DNA from: Paenibacillus ihbetae
Lineage (GTDB): Bacteria; Bacillota; Bacilli; Paenibacillales; Paenibacillaceae
Assembly (NCBI RefSeq): GCF_002741055.1
Contig: NZ_CP016809.1
Span: 3,388,501-3,452,500 of the forward strand
Length of the DNA stretch: 64,000 nucleotides
Direction of reading: 5' to 3'
A program made the translations under genes and the position numbers. Shown in pieces: positions 1 through 10,280 of this stretch. How positions within the stretch are numbered: the first letter of the stretch is position 1; every line of letters begins with the position of its first letter. Below the pieces are notes generated by a model that did not search any database, had not been told where the DNA came from, and was given only the letters and a program-made list of their open reading frames with translations.

Positions 1-1
1 T

Positions 2-3000
2 ACTGATGGGACAAAGATGTGGACAGCGACCAAGAACGTTGGGTACGGCAACCGTATTACAGGGATTGGACTCGACGAAACTGGCAATTTGAATCAAAAG
101 CAGTCAAAGTCTCAGGAAACGGGAGCAATCGTAACGATTGCATTAGGTAATGAGATTACTACGGCTAATAAAGATGTTCAATCTGAAATTGTAAATGATC
201 GCTCATTCTTTGTATTCAGCGATGATAATGGAAGCGCAGAGTATAACCAAGCAGTTTCCACAACGGACGTTCCTGGTGATTTACAACGCATGCAACGTAA
301 TTTTAAGGTGGAAAAAACAAATTGGGCTGATGCCGAAATTACACTGCAAATACCCGATGTAGATGAAGATTATTGTTATTACTTGCTCATTAATGAGACC
401 ACAGCTAAAGCGTTGGATGTATCCGGTCAAGTAACATTGAGTACCGGTGAGCTTGCAGACGGTGCAACCTTTACATTTGCCAGAGCACTAAAGATTCCTT
501 TGGCTGCGCCGAATGTTAAATTGGATGTTCATGAGCTAACATGGGAGCCGGTGGAGCATGCTGATAAGTATGAAGTGACGATCACGTTAAACGATAACAC
601 GGTAAAAATAGTGGAAGTACTTGATGGTAAGACGACGCTTGACTTGACGACTCTGGGATTAGCCCCGGACACCTATAAATTGACGGTTATCGCGAAGTCA
701 AGCGATCTGGCGTATTCGGAATCCGAAGTGTCAAATGAGGTGGATTACAAAGCCGTCCCAAAGTTGGAGAGACCAGACAACGTTACAGTGAACGGGGACC
801 AGCTGACATGGGATGCGGTTACAGATGCTGACGGTTACGAAGTAACCATCAAGCATAGTGATGGAACGATCAGCAAAGTTCCGGTACCAAATGGAACAGA
901 ACTCGACTTATCGAAGATAGAACCTGCCTTGGTTCCAGGGACTTATTCAGTGACTGTAACGGCGAAGTCGGATAATCCAGCAGAATATACGGATTCGGAA
1001 GCATCGGATGCTGTGGAGTATACGGTTGATCAGATGCAGTTAAAGAAACCAACTGCGCAGTTGCAGGACAATAAGCTGATCTGGGAAGCTGTAAACTATG
1101 CAGACAAGTATGAAGTAACCGTTAAGTCAAAAGACGGTGTGGTTATAACTACAGAAACGGTAGAGGGAACAGAATTCGACTTGTTGACGTTGGGATTAGC
1201 ACCAGGAACCTATGAAGTGACTTTAACGGCGAAGTCGAATACTCCGGATGTATATACGGATTCAGAAGCATCGGATGTCGTAGAGTTTACGGCACCGGAA
1301 GGTGTAGATAAAACAGCGTTGAGGAACAAAATCAATGAGGCGAAAAGCCTGACACCTTCCGACTATACGCAAGCAAGCTGGACTAATCAGGAGCGTGTGC
1401 TTGAGGAAGCGAATCGTGTGCTGAAAGATCCAAATGCAACACAAGCCGATGTGGATCAAGCGCTGGACAAGCTGCAAAAAGCGTTGGATAATCTCGTTGT
1501 ATTGAACGGAGAACTAGAGGAGTTGAATCTCGCAGGTTTGAATAACGATGGGAACCAAGCCATTACACTTAACCCAGCGTTCGATCCGAACCAATACAAA
1601 ACCTATCAAGGAACCGTAGCGAACGACGTATACGGCATCAGCTTGAATCCGAAGGCGAAATATCCAGATGATAATCAGGTCAAAGTCTTCGTGAACGGTA
1701 AAGAGTATCCTGTTGACCAGTGGGACAACCTTCCGTTAGAGGAGGGCGTGGATAATGTTGTAAAAGTCGGCGTCTATAGTAAAACCGGTCAGCTGATCAA
1801 CGAGTATACCTATACAATTTTCCGTGAAAGTGCTGTACCAGCCGACAACAAGTTGGAATCGTTAGTTCCTTCTGTAGGAAGCTTGTCTCCGGCATTTGAT
1901 CCGAATCAGGATACCTACACGATGAACGTAAGTAACAGTGTGTACCAGATTCAATTGACGCCGACGGCAGTGGATCCAAACGCGACGATTCAAATACGCG
2001 TAAATAACGGGGAATGGAAAGAAGTCGCTAGTGGTCAGATCAGCGATGATCTCGCGCTGAATGTCGGACTTAATAACATTGTCGTCAAAGTTACCGGTAA
2101 AGACGGCAGTTCCAAAGAATATACCGTGAAGGTAACGAGGGAATACAGCAGCGATAATGGTGGCGGCAGCACCGGCAATACCGGAGGAACAACAACCCCA
2201 TCAACACCAGACAACACGGAGAAACCGGGTAGCATCGTAACAACCGATAACGGTTCGAATGTATCGTTCGCTTCGGGTACAGTCAATGGTAACCAAGCGA
2301 TGGTTACGATCGATAAGAACAAGCTGTCCGGCATTCTTGCGGATGGTAAAGGACATAAACTTGGCATCCGCGTTCCGGGTAACAGCGATGTCGAAGTTCG
2401 AGGATTGACACTTGAAGATCTGAAGAAGCTTGCCGATACCGGCTCCAGCCTGGAAATTGAAGACGTGCTGGCGATTTATCCGGTTCCTGCAGGGCAGCTT
2501 GATGTGAACGCAATCAGCAAGCAGTTCGGCAACGCGCTGATCAGCGATATTGCCGCTAACATCAAAATCAAACGTTCTGCGGACGATCTCGCTAAGCTTG
2601 CCAGCGAGAAGGCAGCTGAAGGCGGTTATGAACTGCTTGTGCATCCGGTCGATCTCGATTTGACCTTTAACCATGACGGGAAAACAGATAGAGCGGGATT
2701 GTTGAACGGTTATGCGCCGAAATACATCGCGCTTCCGGAAGGCATTGACCCGAACCGGATTACGACAGGCGTTATTGTGAATCCGGACGGCAGCGTGTAC
2801 CATGTACCGACGGTCGTAACAAAGGTCAATAACCGGTACTTCGCGCTGATTAATGACCTGCGCAGCAGCGGTACTTATTCAGTGATCTGGAATCCGCAGG
2901 ATTTCGAGGATGTGCAGTATCACTGGGGCAGAGCAGACGTGAACAATATTGCCGCAAGACTCGATCTGAAAGGCAATGGCGACAACACGTTTTCGCCGAA

Positions 3001-3472
3001 CCGTCATGTGACACGCTCTGAATTTGCTGAAATTGTCGTGTTGGGCCTGGGATTGATGCGTCAAGACGCACCGCAGAATATCTACCCAGACGTGCCGTCT
3101 ACGGCATGGTATCGGAATGCCGTTGCGCTCGCGGACGAATTTGATATCGTTCGGGGTTATACGGACGGCAGCTTCAAAGGTAGTCAGCAAATCACGAGAG
3201 AGCAAGGATTTGCGATGATTGCCCGTGCGTACCGCTTGATCCAATCCGAAAACGTGCCGAGCCCGGAGCAAATTGCTTCCACATTGGCGCCATATGCGGA
3301 TGGAGATAAAGTCGCTTCATGGGCTAAAGGGGATGTTGCCCAGCTGATCGCAGCGGAAATTATCCAAGGCAAAGGACCTGATCACCTTAGTCCAAAGGCG
3401 CAAATGACACGCGCTGAAGTAACCGCATTGATCGCAAGAATGCTGAAAGTGACGAACCTGATCGATAAGTAA
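2..3472 (+). CDS. SLH-domain surface protein, 5' end outside window
   Basis: The frame is open to the window edge, so this is the C-terminal part (more than 1150 residues) of a secreted S-layer-type protein. Residue numbers count from the first Met at position 17. Residues 1-160 resemble a beta-rich domain containing GLDETGNLNQKQSKS, reminiscent of DUF8202. Three fibronectin-III-like repeats follow (about 165-245, 250-340, 345-430), then a FIVAR-like helical segment (432-495), two cadherin-like beta-sandwich repeats (500-605, 610-715), a Gly/Thr linker and a domain often found before SLH repeats. Three SLH repeats lie at about 965-1150 and would bind pyruvylated secondary cell-wall polymer. 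Enzymatic function cannot be judged because the N-terminus is missing. The SLH assignment is firm; the other domains are by resemblance. Confidence 0.85.
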   Translation, partial: TDGTKMWTATKNVGYGNRITGIGLDETGNLNQKQSKSQETGAIVTIALGNEITTANKDVQSEIVNDRSFFVFSDDNGSAEYNQAVSTTDVPGDLQRMQRNFKVEKTNWADAEITLQIPDVDEDYCYYLLINETTAKALDVSGQVTLSTGELADGATFTFARALKIPLAAPNVKLDVHELTWEPVEHADKYEVTITLNDNTVKIVEVLDGKTTLDLTTLGLAPDTYKLTVIAKSSDLAYSESEVSNEVDYKAVPKLERPDNVTVNGDQLTWDAVTDADGYEVTIKHSDGTISKVPVPNGTELDLSKIEPALVPGTYSVTVTAKSDNPAEYTDSEASDAVEYTVDQMQLKKPTAQLQDNKLIWEAVNYADKYEVTVKSKDGVVITTETVEGTEFDLLTLGLAPGTYEVTLTAKSNTPDVYTDSEASDVVEFTAPEGVDKTALRNKINEAKSLTPSDYTQASWTNQERVLEEANRVLKDPNATQADVDQALDKLQKALDNLVVLNGELEELNLAGLNNDGNQAITLNPAFDPNQYKTYQGTVANDVYGISLNPKAKYPDDNQVKVFVNGKEYPVDQWDNLPLEEGVDNVVKVGVYSKTGQLINEYTYTIFRESAVPADNKLESLVPSVGSLSPAFDPNQDTYTMNVSNSVYQIQLTPTAVDPNATIQIRVNNGEWKEVASGQISDDLALNVGLNNIVVKVTGKDGSSKEYTVKVTREYSSDNGGGSTGNTGGTTTPSTPDNTEKPGSIVTTDNGSNVSFASGTVNGNQAMVTIDKNKLSGILADGKGHKLGIRVPGNSDVEVRGLTLEDLKKLADTGSSLEIEDVLAIYPVPAGQLDVNAISKQFGNALISDIAANIKIKRSADDLAKLASEKAAEGGYELLVHPVDLDLTFNHDGKTDRAGLLNGYAPKYIALPEGIDPNRITTGVIVNPDGSVYHVPTVVTKVNNRYFALINDLRSSGTYSVIWNPQDFEDVQYHWGRADVNNIAARLDLKGNGDNTFSPNRHVTRSEFAEIVVLGLGLMRQDAPQNIYPDVPSTAWYRNAVALADEFDIVRGYTDGSFKGSQQITREQGFAMIARAYRLIQSENVPSPEQIASTLAPYADGDKVASWAKGDVAQLIAAEIIQGKGPDHLSPKAQMTRAEVTALIARMLKVTNLIDK

Positions 3473-3486
3473 TAAAGCAACGCCAA

Positions 3487-3527
3487 AACAACCATTGATG
3501 ACCTGAACGTCGTCAATGGTTGTTTTT
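3487..3527 (+). terminator. Rho-independent terminator of SLH gene
   Basis: A 16-bp stem with one wobble pair (AACAACCATTGATGAC with GTCGTCAATGGTTGTT) and a 6-nt loop is followed by a T run, 15 bases after the stop codon. The rest of the gap to 3784 (about 255 bases) shows no gene or motif I can support. Confidence 0.85.
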
Positions 3528-3783
3528 CTATTATATGCGGCATTTCATCGCCAAAAGTATAGTTGAGCAGTGTGGCGGACGATCAAACTTGAGCATGAGT
3601 CGGGGAGAGGGATCGATTATTCGTAAGAGCTCTTTATCAAATGAAATTATGGGCGGAATTCGGAAAGGAAATTTCAGGTGACGTTCACCGAACCTTAGGC
3701 AACTGTACAGAGCCTCATAAAGCTTAATCCGAGATCGCGTATTCATCGATGATGGTCACGTGGACCTGAATGTACTCCATACC

Positions 3784-3826
3784 AAAACAAATCCCCCCAG
3801 TATGATCACTTGGGGGATTTGTGTTT
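3784..3826 (-). terminator. Terminator of LPNTA surface protein gene
   Basis: Inverted repeat CAAATCCCCCC / TGGGGGATTTG immediately downstream of the minus-strand gene ending at 3831. On the minus strand it is followed by TTTTG. The plus strand also has a short T run, so it may act in both directions. Confidence 0.8.
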
Positions 3827-3830
3827 TATC

Positions 3831-6800
3831 CTATGCTTTTCTTCTTCTGAGCAGAAGCAAACCTGCAAGAAGCAGAATCGCTCCGGCTACCATGTAGCTG
3901 TACATGTTCGTAGCCGTATTCGGCAATTTATTGCCGTTAGGCTCATTTGCTGCTTGATCTCCGGATTGAGCCGGATTTTGTGGAGCAGCATCTGACTCAC
4001 CTAAGGTTGAATCGTTCTGATCTTCCGGTGTTTGTGCACCGGTATTCGAATCCCCGTCGGCGTCTCCATTCGAATCTTCATTCGAGTTCCCGTTGGAGTC
4101 TCCGTCCGTGTCTTCATTCGAGTTACCGTTCGGATCTTCATTCGAATCTCCGTTGGAGTCTCCGTCGGAATCTCCCGTGCCACCAGGGTTGGTGTTGTTA
4201 CCACCGTTATTCCGGTTGTCGGTCACTTCGATGACATTCGATGGCTTTTGTGGACTTGTCACATTATCGCCTGTGACTTCACCGATGTTTTCGATCGTTT
4301 TGCCGGCTTGTTCCGCTTTGACGGTTGCCTTGAACGCAATCGTATGCCATTCGGTATCCGTAATCCGTCCAAAGTTACCGCTCACTTTGCCGTTAACGTA
4401 CTGGCCTTTGTCTCCATCAACGTTATCGGTGACGGAAATGCCGTCCACCTTCAGGCTGCCTGCTACATATGCCAGACCTTCCGGCAGGGCGTCGGCTATC
4501 ACAAGGTTCGATACATAGCTGCCGACAACGGTGTTGCGTGCTGAGATTGTATATTCCAGCGTATCGCCAACCCCGATGATGCCGCCACTTAGATCCCGCG
4601 ACGTCTTCCGTGACTCGATGACTGGAGAAGGCGGAGTCGGCGGTGTTACAGGCGGTGTTACAGGCGGTGTAACCGGTGGATCCGGATCTACCGGCGGATT
4701 GACTGGCGGGTCGACTGGCGGATCAACCGGTGGGTCCACCGGTGGGTCCACCGGCGGCGTGTCGCCTTCCTCAACCACAATCTCATCCGTTGGACGGCTC
4801 GGCTGATCGATGTTGTCCCCGGTAATTTCACCGGTGTTGCGAATCGCTTCTCCGGCGCTTGCTACGATCTTCGCCTGGAACTCCAGCGTATGCCATTTCG
4901 TATCCCATACATCCCCGACGTTACCGGCCACCTGACCTGAGACATAGTGGCCTTTGTCGCTGTCCTTGTCGTCGGTAACCGAAACACCGTCGACCTTCAA
5001 GCTGCCCGGAATATATTCCAGACCAGCCGGCAGCGTATCCGATATGACCAGGTTGGACATATACGTATCGTCCAGCACCGTTCTAGTCCGGATCGTATAA
5101 GTGACCGTATCCCCGACTTCGAACGACTGCTTGCCCGCTTCAAGGTTCGCTGAGGACTTCTCCGATACGACGACCGGATTGCGCGGATAGACCTTGACTT
5201 CGGTTTCCGGCATGCTTGGAACGTCGAGATTGTCGCCGCTTACGTTGGCAATATTTCGAATATCCTTGCCGGCTTGACCGGATTCGATGATCGCATGGAA
5301 TTGAAGCTCATGCCAATCTTCGTCCCATATATCACCGAACCCTCCGTACACGGAGCGGGTCACCACATGGCCTTCATCGTCGCTTTCTGCATCAGTGACT
5401 GATTTGCCGTCCACGGTCAAGGTGCCCGGCACGTATTCCAGTCCATCCGGCAGGGTATCCGTAATTTTCAAATTCGAGATATACGCATCCTGCGTCACCG
5501 TTCTTGCTCGAATGGTGTACACAACCGTATCCCCGACTTCAAAATTGGCTTTGCCCGCGTCCAGGTTCTCTGCGATCTTCTCCGATTCCACAACCGGATG
5601 GCGCGGATAAACCAGAACTTCTTCCTCGGACTTGCTCGGCGTGCTCACATTCTCGCCGCCAACAACAGCGATGTTGCGAATATTCTTTCCGGCTTGTCCA
5701 GATTCGATGACTGCGTCGAATTCAAGCGTATGCCATTCGGTATCCGTAATATCCCCGACCAAGCCGATCACTTGACCATCGGTGTACAAACCGCCGTCTT
5801 GATCGCTATCGTCATCCGTGACGGAGACGCCGTCTACCTTCATGCTGCCCGGCACATATTGCAGTCCGGCCGGCAGATCATCGGAGATAACCAGATTGCT
5901 GACAAAGCTGCTAAGGGCTGTATTTCGTGCCTGAATCGTGTACCGCAGCGTATCGCCTGGTTCAGGATGATCAGGGTCCGTATTTCCGGCGGCCTTGGTT
6001 TGAAGGACTGCCGTTTTGTTAGACTCAAGAACAGGCGGATTGAAACGAACCGAAGTTGTGGTTTCATTGGATTCCTTTTCTTCCGTATCGCCTGTCAATA
6101 AGTTGTCATAACTGATTTGTGCTTTGTTTTTAATTTGCTGATTGGTAGCGCTCGCTAACACCTTGACTTTAAATTGCACGGTAACGCCATCAGCCAATTG
6201 GCTCGTATTGGCCAAGTCGCCTAGCTGAATGCTGACCTGGCTGCCGTCAAAGCGACCTTCGTCGGTATCGTCGGCATCCGTCAAGTTCTTAGTGGTCGAG
6301 TCTTGGATCAATTTCATGGAGCCAGGAACGTATTCCGTTCCAGCAGGAATCAGATCCGTCACGCTCGCATCGGCGGCGATGTCTCCGCCTTCGTTCTTGA
6401 TCTGAATCTCGTAGGTTACTTCATCGCCGGCATTCACTTCTTGTGGAGATGCGGTCTTGTTGGCCGTCACGCATGGTGCCGTTCCAAGGAAGATATCATC
6501 GATGAAGTTGCCTGCACCAATGCTCGCGCTTGCTGTGCTCACCGCTTCAAAGCCGAAGCGGGTAACCTTTTGTCCTGCAGGAACCGTATATGTACCCGTA
6601 TAAGTTCCCCAGGCTTTGTTACCATCTGTCATTTGTTGCTGAACTACGGTATCGTAAGGGTTAGCCGTAGCTGCCCCGATACGAAGCTGCATCGTATCGG
6701 ACCCTTGCCGCCCCATATGCGATAGGCGCCAATAAATGGTTTGTCCAGGGGTTGTCTTCACATCCTGATAGAGCATCCCGTTTTCAAAAGCATTTAATTC

Positions 6801-8213
6801 CGCCCATTTGTCGCCATCCGGGGGAGCTGGCCAGTTCTTTACAACCGAAGGAATATTCTGCTCCCAGTCCCATAACTCAATGACCGGATAACCATTAGCA
6901 TCATCCGTGGTCTTCCACCCGGGTACTTCAGATTCATAGTAGTAGAGTCCGGATCCATTAACAGCAGTTCCCCGGACAGCGCCTTGCTCAAAACTGCCGT
7001 TGATCATCGCTACCGGAGCCGGGCACACGTTCGTTTCGCCGGCAATGGATGTGCTCACCTCATTGGAAGCGACTTCTTCCGACTTGTTGGTCAAATTGTT
7101 GTCATATTTGATAATGGCCTGGTTCCTTGTGACGATGCCCCCATAACCGGACAACACCTTCACCTTGAATTGAACCGTTTTTCCTTGAGGCAACTGCGCG
7201 GCATTCGGCACCTCACCCAGATCGATAACGATCATGTCGCTGCTGCGATCATAATGGGAGTCGTCAACCGGCTGGCCATTCACCACAATAGAGCCGGGAA
7301 CAAATTCGGTTCCTGCAGGAATGCTGTCCTCAAAAGTTACATTTGCTGCGGCATCGCCGCCATTGTTTTTAACCGTCACTTCGTACGTTAACTCTTGCCC
7401 GGCGGATGCTTCTCCCTGTGGAGATACCGTTTTATCTGCGATGACGCAGGGCTCTGTTCCGAGGAAAATATCATCGATGAAGTTGCCTGCGGCAGGGTTG
7501 CCCCCAGCCGATGAGACGGCTTCGAACCCAAAGCGAGTTATCGTTTGGTTGGCCGGAACAACATAGCTACCCGTATAATATTTCCAGTTGTCTTTACCAG
7601 TCGTTAGTTGCTGAACAATCGGAAGAGCTTTGGGCTCTACAGTGGCTGAGCCGATCTTAACAGCCATGGTATCCACGCCTAGTCTTCCTTTATGTGCTAT
7701 TCTCCAATAAATCGTTTGCCCGGGAGTCGTCTTAACATCTTGATATAACTGTGCAGGCTCTTTACTATTCAATTCAGCCATTTGCTGCCCATGAGGCACG
7801 GCATTTTTAAGGCCTTGTTGATCAGCAGGAGAACCAGGCTGGATTTGATCCATTAATCCTTTGTTAAAGATTTCGAATGATCCAGTGGAATCGGTTGTCT
7901 TCCAGCCTGGCACGTATTGACCTTGAACCGAAAAGTAACCTGGGCCGGTCGGGAACCTTGGATCATTCGGTGCATACACCGGCTCCTCAAAGCTGCCATT
8001 AATCAGAGCTGCTGGCTCTGGGCACGCGGCAAGAGGAGTTATCCCGGACGTAACCGTCGATGGGGCTTCCTCGATCCCGGTACTATCGGCTCCTGCAGCC
8101 TGAACCGGTACGGTCAATGCAGGCTGTAACCCGCCTAGAATAACTAATAGAATAGAAAATTGAATGAAAATCCGCTTTAATACGTTTGATCTTGCCGAGC
8201 GGGCAGAATGCAA
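3831..8213 (-). CDS. LPNTA sortase-anchored giant repeat surface protein
   Basis: Predicted 1460-residue secreted adhesin-like protein. The TTG start at 8213 is preferred over the longer frame to 8258 because GGAGGGAGACAGA lies just upstream and the paralogue at 56036 has the same SD-TTG arrangement. A hydrophobic signal segment follows VLKRIF. Two galactose-binding-like modules beginning with Cys-Pro and ALINGSFE or AMINGSFE are interleaved with about seven DUF11-type repeats ending in VPGSxxVDG motifs. A Pro-Val-Asp repeat stretch, an Asp/Asn/Ser/Gly-rich spacer, then LPNTA, a membrane helix and RRRKA form the sorting signal. LPNTA is the known motif of class D sortases such as B. anthracis SrtC, and a class D sortase is encoded divergently at 8780. 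No riboswitch was seen upstream, unlike the paralogue. Confidence 0.9.
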   Translation of the reverse strand: MHSARSARSNVLKRIFIQFSILLVILGGLQPALTVPVQAAGADSTGIEEAPSTVTSGITPLAACPEPAALINGSFEEPVYAPNDPRFPTGPGYFSVQGQYVPGWKTTDSTGSFEIFNKGLMDQIQPGSPADQQGLKNAVPHGQQMAELNSKEPAQLYQDVKTTPGQTIYWRIAHKGRLGVDTMAVKIGSATVEPKALPIVQQLTTGKDNWKYYTGSYVVPANQTITRFGFEAVSSAGGNPAAGNFIDDIFLGTEPCVIADKTVSPQGEASAGQELTYEVTVKNNGGDAAANVTFEDSIPAGTEFVPGSIVVNGQPVDDSHYDRSSDMIVIDLGEVPNAAQLPQGKTVQFKVKVLSGYGGIVTRNQAIIKYDNNLTNKSEEVASNEVSTSIAGETNVCPAPVAMINGSFEQGAVRGTAVNGSGLYYYESEVPGWKTTDDANGYPVIELWDWEQNIPSVVKNWPAPPDGDKWAELNAFENGMLYQDVKTTPGQTIYWRLSHMGRQGSDTMQLRIGAATANPYDTVVQQQMTDGNKAWGTYTGTYTVPAGQKVTRFGFEAVSTASASIGAGNFIDDIFLGTAPCVTANKTASPQEVNAGDEVTYEIQIKNEGGDIAADASVTDLIPAGTEYVPGSMKLIQDSTTKNLTDADDTDEGRFDGSQVSIQLGDLANTSQLADGVTVQFKVKVLASATNQQIKNKAQISYDNLLTGDTEEKESNETTTSVRFNPPVLESNKTAVLQTKAAGNTDPDHPEPGDTLRYTIQARNTALSSFVSNLVISDDLPAGLQYVPGSMKVDGVSVTDDDSDQDGGLYTDGQVIGLVGDITDTEWHTLEFDAVIESGQAGKNIRNIAVVGGENVSTPSKSEEEVLVYPRHPVVESEKIAENLDAGKANFEVGDTVVYTIRARTVTQDAYISNLKITDTLPDGLEYVPGTLTVDGKSVTDAESDDEGHVVTRSVYGGFGDIWDEDWHELQFHAIIESGQAGKDIRNIANVSGDNLDVPSMPETEVKVYPRNPVVVSEKSSANLEAGKQSFEVGDTVTYTIRTRTVLDDTYMSNLVISDTLPAGLEYIPGSLKVDGVSVTDDKDSDKGHYVSGQVAGNVGDVWDTKWHTLEFQAKIVASAGEAIRNTGEITGDNIDQPSRPTDEIVVEEGDTPPVDPPVDPPVDPPVDPPVNPPVDPDPPVTPPVTPPVTPPTPPSPVIESRKTSRDLSGGIIGVGDTLEYTISARNTVVGSYVSNLVIADALPEGLAYVAGSLKVDGISVTDNVDGDKGQYVNGKVSGNFGRITDTEWHTIAFKATVKAEQAGKTIENIGEVTGDNVTSPQKPSNVIEVTDNRNNGGNNTNPGGTGDSDGDSNGDSNEDPNGNSNEDTDGDSNGNSNEDSNGDADGDSNTGAQTPEDQNDSTLGESDAAPQNPAQSGDQAANEPNGNKLPNTATNMYSYMVAGAILLLAGLLLLRRRKA
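4638..4769 (-). repeat. Pro-Val-Asp/Thr-Pro tandem codon repeats
   Basis: Short degenerate tandem repeats encode PPVDPPVDPP followed by TPPVTPP units within the surface protein. The copy number is higher than in the paralogue at 60606-60712, so the tract has expanded or contracted since duplication. It probably forms a stiff wall-spanning spacer. Confidence 0.8.
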
Positions 8214-8779
8214 TCTGTCTCCCTCCAATCTGCTGTAATCTTCCCGGAAGTTGAGCACATTAGTGCGATATGCTCATTTTCTGTCTCAGGCACTATCTCC
8301 TTTCCCTAAAATTATACATTTTCACCGTCAAGTATAAGTTAGCAGCCACTCAGCCACAATATTCCGCCGGTACCATATCCAGCATATGCCAGGTGGCCCC
8401 GTTGTCCCATACGTTAATTCGACAAATTACAACAAACAAGCAGCCGGACAGACAAAATAACATGGGAAAGCCGCCTTGAAACGACATGCTTAGTCATGCA
8501 GAAAACGCCATATGACAGGGGGTTAGGGGCTGTTGGAATGCGAAAATAACCTGCGCTTAAATACTTAATATAAAAAGAATAGAGGGTTGGATCACACAGA
8601 GGAAATTTATTACTTTTGACTCATTAAGAGAAGAAGTACGGTCCGCGGCTGGATTTTAAAGAGAAGAAGAAGTAAGATATGGTTGTAAAAATATAGATAA
8701 AACCCATTGAAATCATAGATTCCATTGTTGTCCTGGCAGTCACCGACTGATGAATTTGAGCAAAATGAAAGGGGAAGCC
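8214..8779. other. Divergent intergenic region, LPNTA gene / sortase
   Basis: About 560 bases without a credible gene between the divergent surface protein and sortase genes. It must hold both promoters. I found no riboswitch aptamer, no clear operator and no terminator here. An AT-rich stretch around 8560-8720 precedes the sortase. Confidence 0.5.
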
Positions 8780-9409
8780 ATGCGAAGAATCGTAGGTGCG
8801 TTGTTAATGCTTGCCGGTGTCGGGTTTGTGACATTCGCTGCAATTCAATATTTCGAGCATCAGGCAAGCCTGAAGGAAGCCATGGCGGAAGCGAATACGC
8901 TGATTTCTCAGCCGCAAACCATAGATCATTCGGATGATAAGGGTGTTGATCCAGCCTCGCATCGTGATCCCTTGATCGAAAGGTCCAAGTTTGACCCAAG
9001 TCCGAACGATGTGATCGGGATGCTTGAAGTTCCTAAGCTGGAAGCCGAGCTTCCGATAATCGAGGGGACGGATGAGGAGATGCTCGAAAGAGGAGTCGGG
9101 CACTACAGCTCCACCGCATTTCCACTGGACGATGAACAGATTCTGCTGTCGGGCCATCGGGACACGGTGTTCCGGAACTTTGACAAGCTGGAGGTTGGGG
9201 ATCGATTCGTCGTAAAGCTGCCGTATGGAACATTTGAGTACGAGATTCGAAGCACGGATATTGTAGACAAGGACGATACATCGGTTATTCGATCGATGGG
9301 ATCCGAGGTGCTGGTCGTTTCGACCTGTTATCCGTTCCGCTACTTAGGCAATGCGCCGGAGCGTTTTATCTTCTATGCATATCCGGTTGGAGATGAGCAG
9401 ACCACCTAG
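8780..9409 (+). CDS. Class D sortase
   Basis: Predicted 209-residue membrane-anchored transpeptidase that joins sorting-signal proteins to the cell wall. The ATG at 8780 is chosen because AAAGGGG lies 6 bases upstream and the signal anchor then begins directly (MRRIVGALLMLAGVGF). The catalytic triad is visible: His about 126 in LSGHRDTVF, Cys about 183 in STCYPF, Arg about 195 in APERF. The TCYPF-x-Y-x-G-x-AP-x-RF pattern is typical of class D sortases, which use LPNTA. The adjacent divergent gene encodes an LPNTA protein, and a second LPNTA protein lies at 56036, so this enzyme is the likely anchor for both. Substrate pairing is inference. Confidence 0.92.
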   Translation: MRRIVGALLMLAGVGFVTFAAIQYFEHQASLKEAMAEANTLISQPQTIDHSDDKGVDPASHRDPLIERSKFDPSPNDVIGMLEVPKLEAELPIIEGTDEEMLERGVGHYSSTAFPLDDEQILLSGHRDTVFRNFDKLEVGDRFVVKLPYGTFEYEIRSTDIVDKDDTSVIRSMGSEVLVVSTCYPFRYLGNAPERFIFYAYPVGDEQTT

Positions 9410-9452
9410 TTTTTCATGCTAACCCAAAAAGATTAATGCAATGGCGAGGATG

Positions 9453-9485
9453 TCTCACAATCCATTCATGGATTGTGAGATTTTT
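9453..9485 (+). terminator. Terminator of class D sortase gene
   Basis: Perfect 12-bp stem TCTCACAATCCA / TGGATTGTGAGA with loop TTCA, followed by TTTTT. The remainder of the gap up to 9776 holds a small TGACAA-ACC-TTGTCA palindrome (9614-9628) that may belong to the next promoter, and no gene. Confidence 0.92.
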
Positions 9486-9776
9486 CGTTCATCCCGCTTT
9501 TTTTGCAGTCGCGTCATGATGCAGATTTCCCGGTGCTCTTTTTTTCTTCGCTCGCTAAGACATTTCAATTTATGAACAAATTTTCGATTAACACTTCATT
9601 CGCCGAATAATAATGACAAACCTTGTCACTATTAACGATTAGGATAGAGATAAGGCAGCCGGTCCACTAACCATTTAATGAGAACCCCGGGACTCCAATA
9701 TATGGAGGGCGCTGGAACAGGAACGGATGGGCGAGCCGTATAACATATGCTTCTAATAATAAGGAGGATTGCGTTT

Positions 9777-10280
9777 ATGTATGTTACGATTGCAGATTTT
9801 GTTGCCGAGTGGAAGAGGGAGGCTGCATTGACTCAGCAGGTATTGAACGGTTTGACGGATGCGTCGCTGCAGCAGAAGGTGTACGGGGAAGGACGAACGT
9901 TGGGGAGAATCGCCTGGCACTTCACCACGAATATCCCGGAATATTTGTCAGAGTTCGGAATTGCCATCGAACAGATCCCGAACGCGGAGGAAGTCCCCGC
10001 TTCCGCGAAGGGAATTGCCGATACCTTTGCGAAGATCAGCGACCGGGCGGCACGCGCCATCGAGGAGCAGTGGACGGACGCTTCGCTGCAAACGGTGCAG
10101 AATGCCTTCGGAAGAGACGAATCCAATGCGTCCATCTTGATGGGACTCATCAAGCACATTGTCCACCACCGGGGACAGGTTACCATTCTGATGCGTCAAG
10201 CGGGATTAAAGCCTTTTGGCGTATATGGGCCTCCTAAAGAAGACTGGGTTCATTTCGGGGTGGAACAGGCGCCCCTGTAA
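9777..10280 (+). CDS. DinB-family protein
   Basis: Predicted 167-residue cytoplasmic four-helix-bundle protein of the DinB/YfiT-like superfamily, which usually carries a metal held by three histidines. The start ATG at 9777 follows AAGGAGG with good spacing; a longer in-frame start at 9747 has none. Candidate metal ligands are the His in IAWHF near residue 48 and the pair in KHIVHHRGQ near residue 135. Family members include thiol S-transferases and many proteins of unknown reaction, so no substrate is assigned. It stands alone between the sortase and the TPR gene. Confidence 0.85.
   Translation: MYVTIADFVAEWKREAALTQQVLNGLTDASLQQKVYGEGRTLGRIAWHFTTNIPEYLSEFGIAIEQIPNAEEVPASAKGIADTFAKISDRAARAIEEQWTDASLQTVQNAFGRDESNASILMGLIKHIVHHRGQVTILMRQAGLKPFGVYGPPKEDWVHFGVEQAPL

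Noticed and set aside
3531..3746. 71-codon minus-strand frame between two terminators
   Set aside because: No SD, no family resemblance; left as non-coding.
4638..4769. Regularly spaced repeats considered as a CRISPR array
   Set aside because: Units are short in-frame codon repeats of a coding gene, no spacers and no cas genes.
8214..8779. A c-di-GMP riboswitch for the first LPNTA gene
   Set aside because: Searched by eye on the minus strand for the GCAAACC, GACGCAAAG and GCCAGCCAG elements; none found.
9614..9628. TGACAA-ACC-TTGTCA palindrome before the DinB gene
   Set aside because: Only 6-bp arms and no regulator nearby; too weak to list as an operator.
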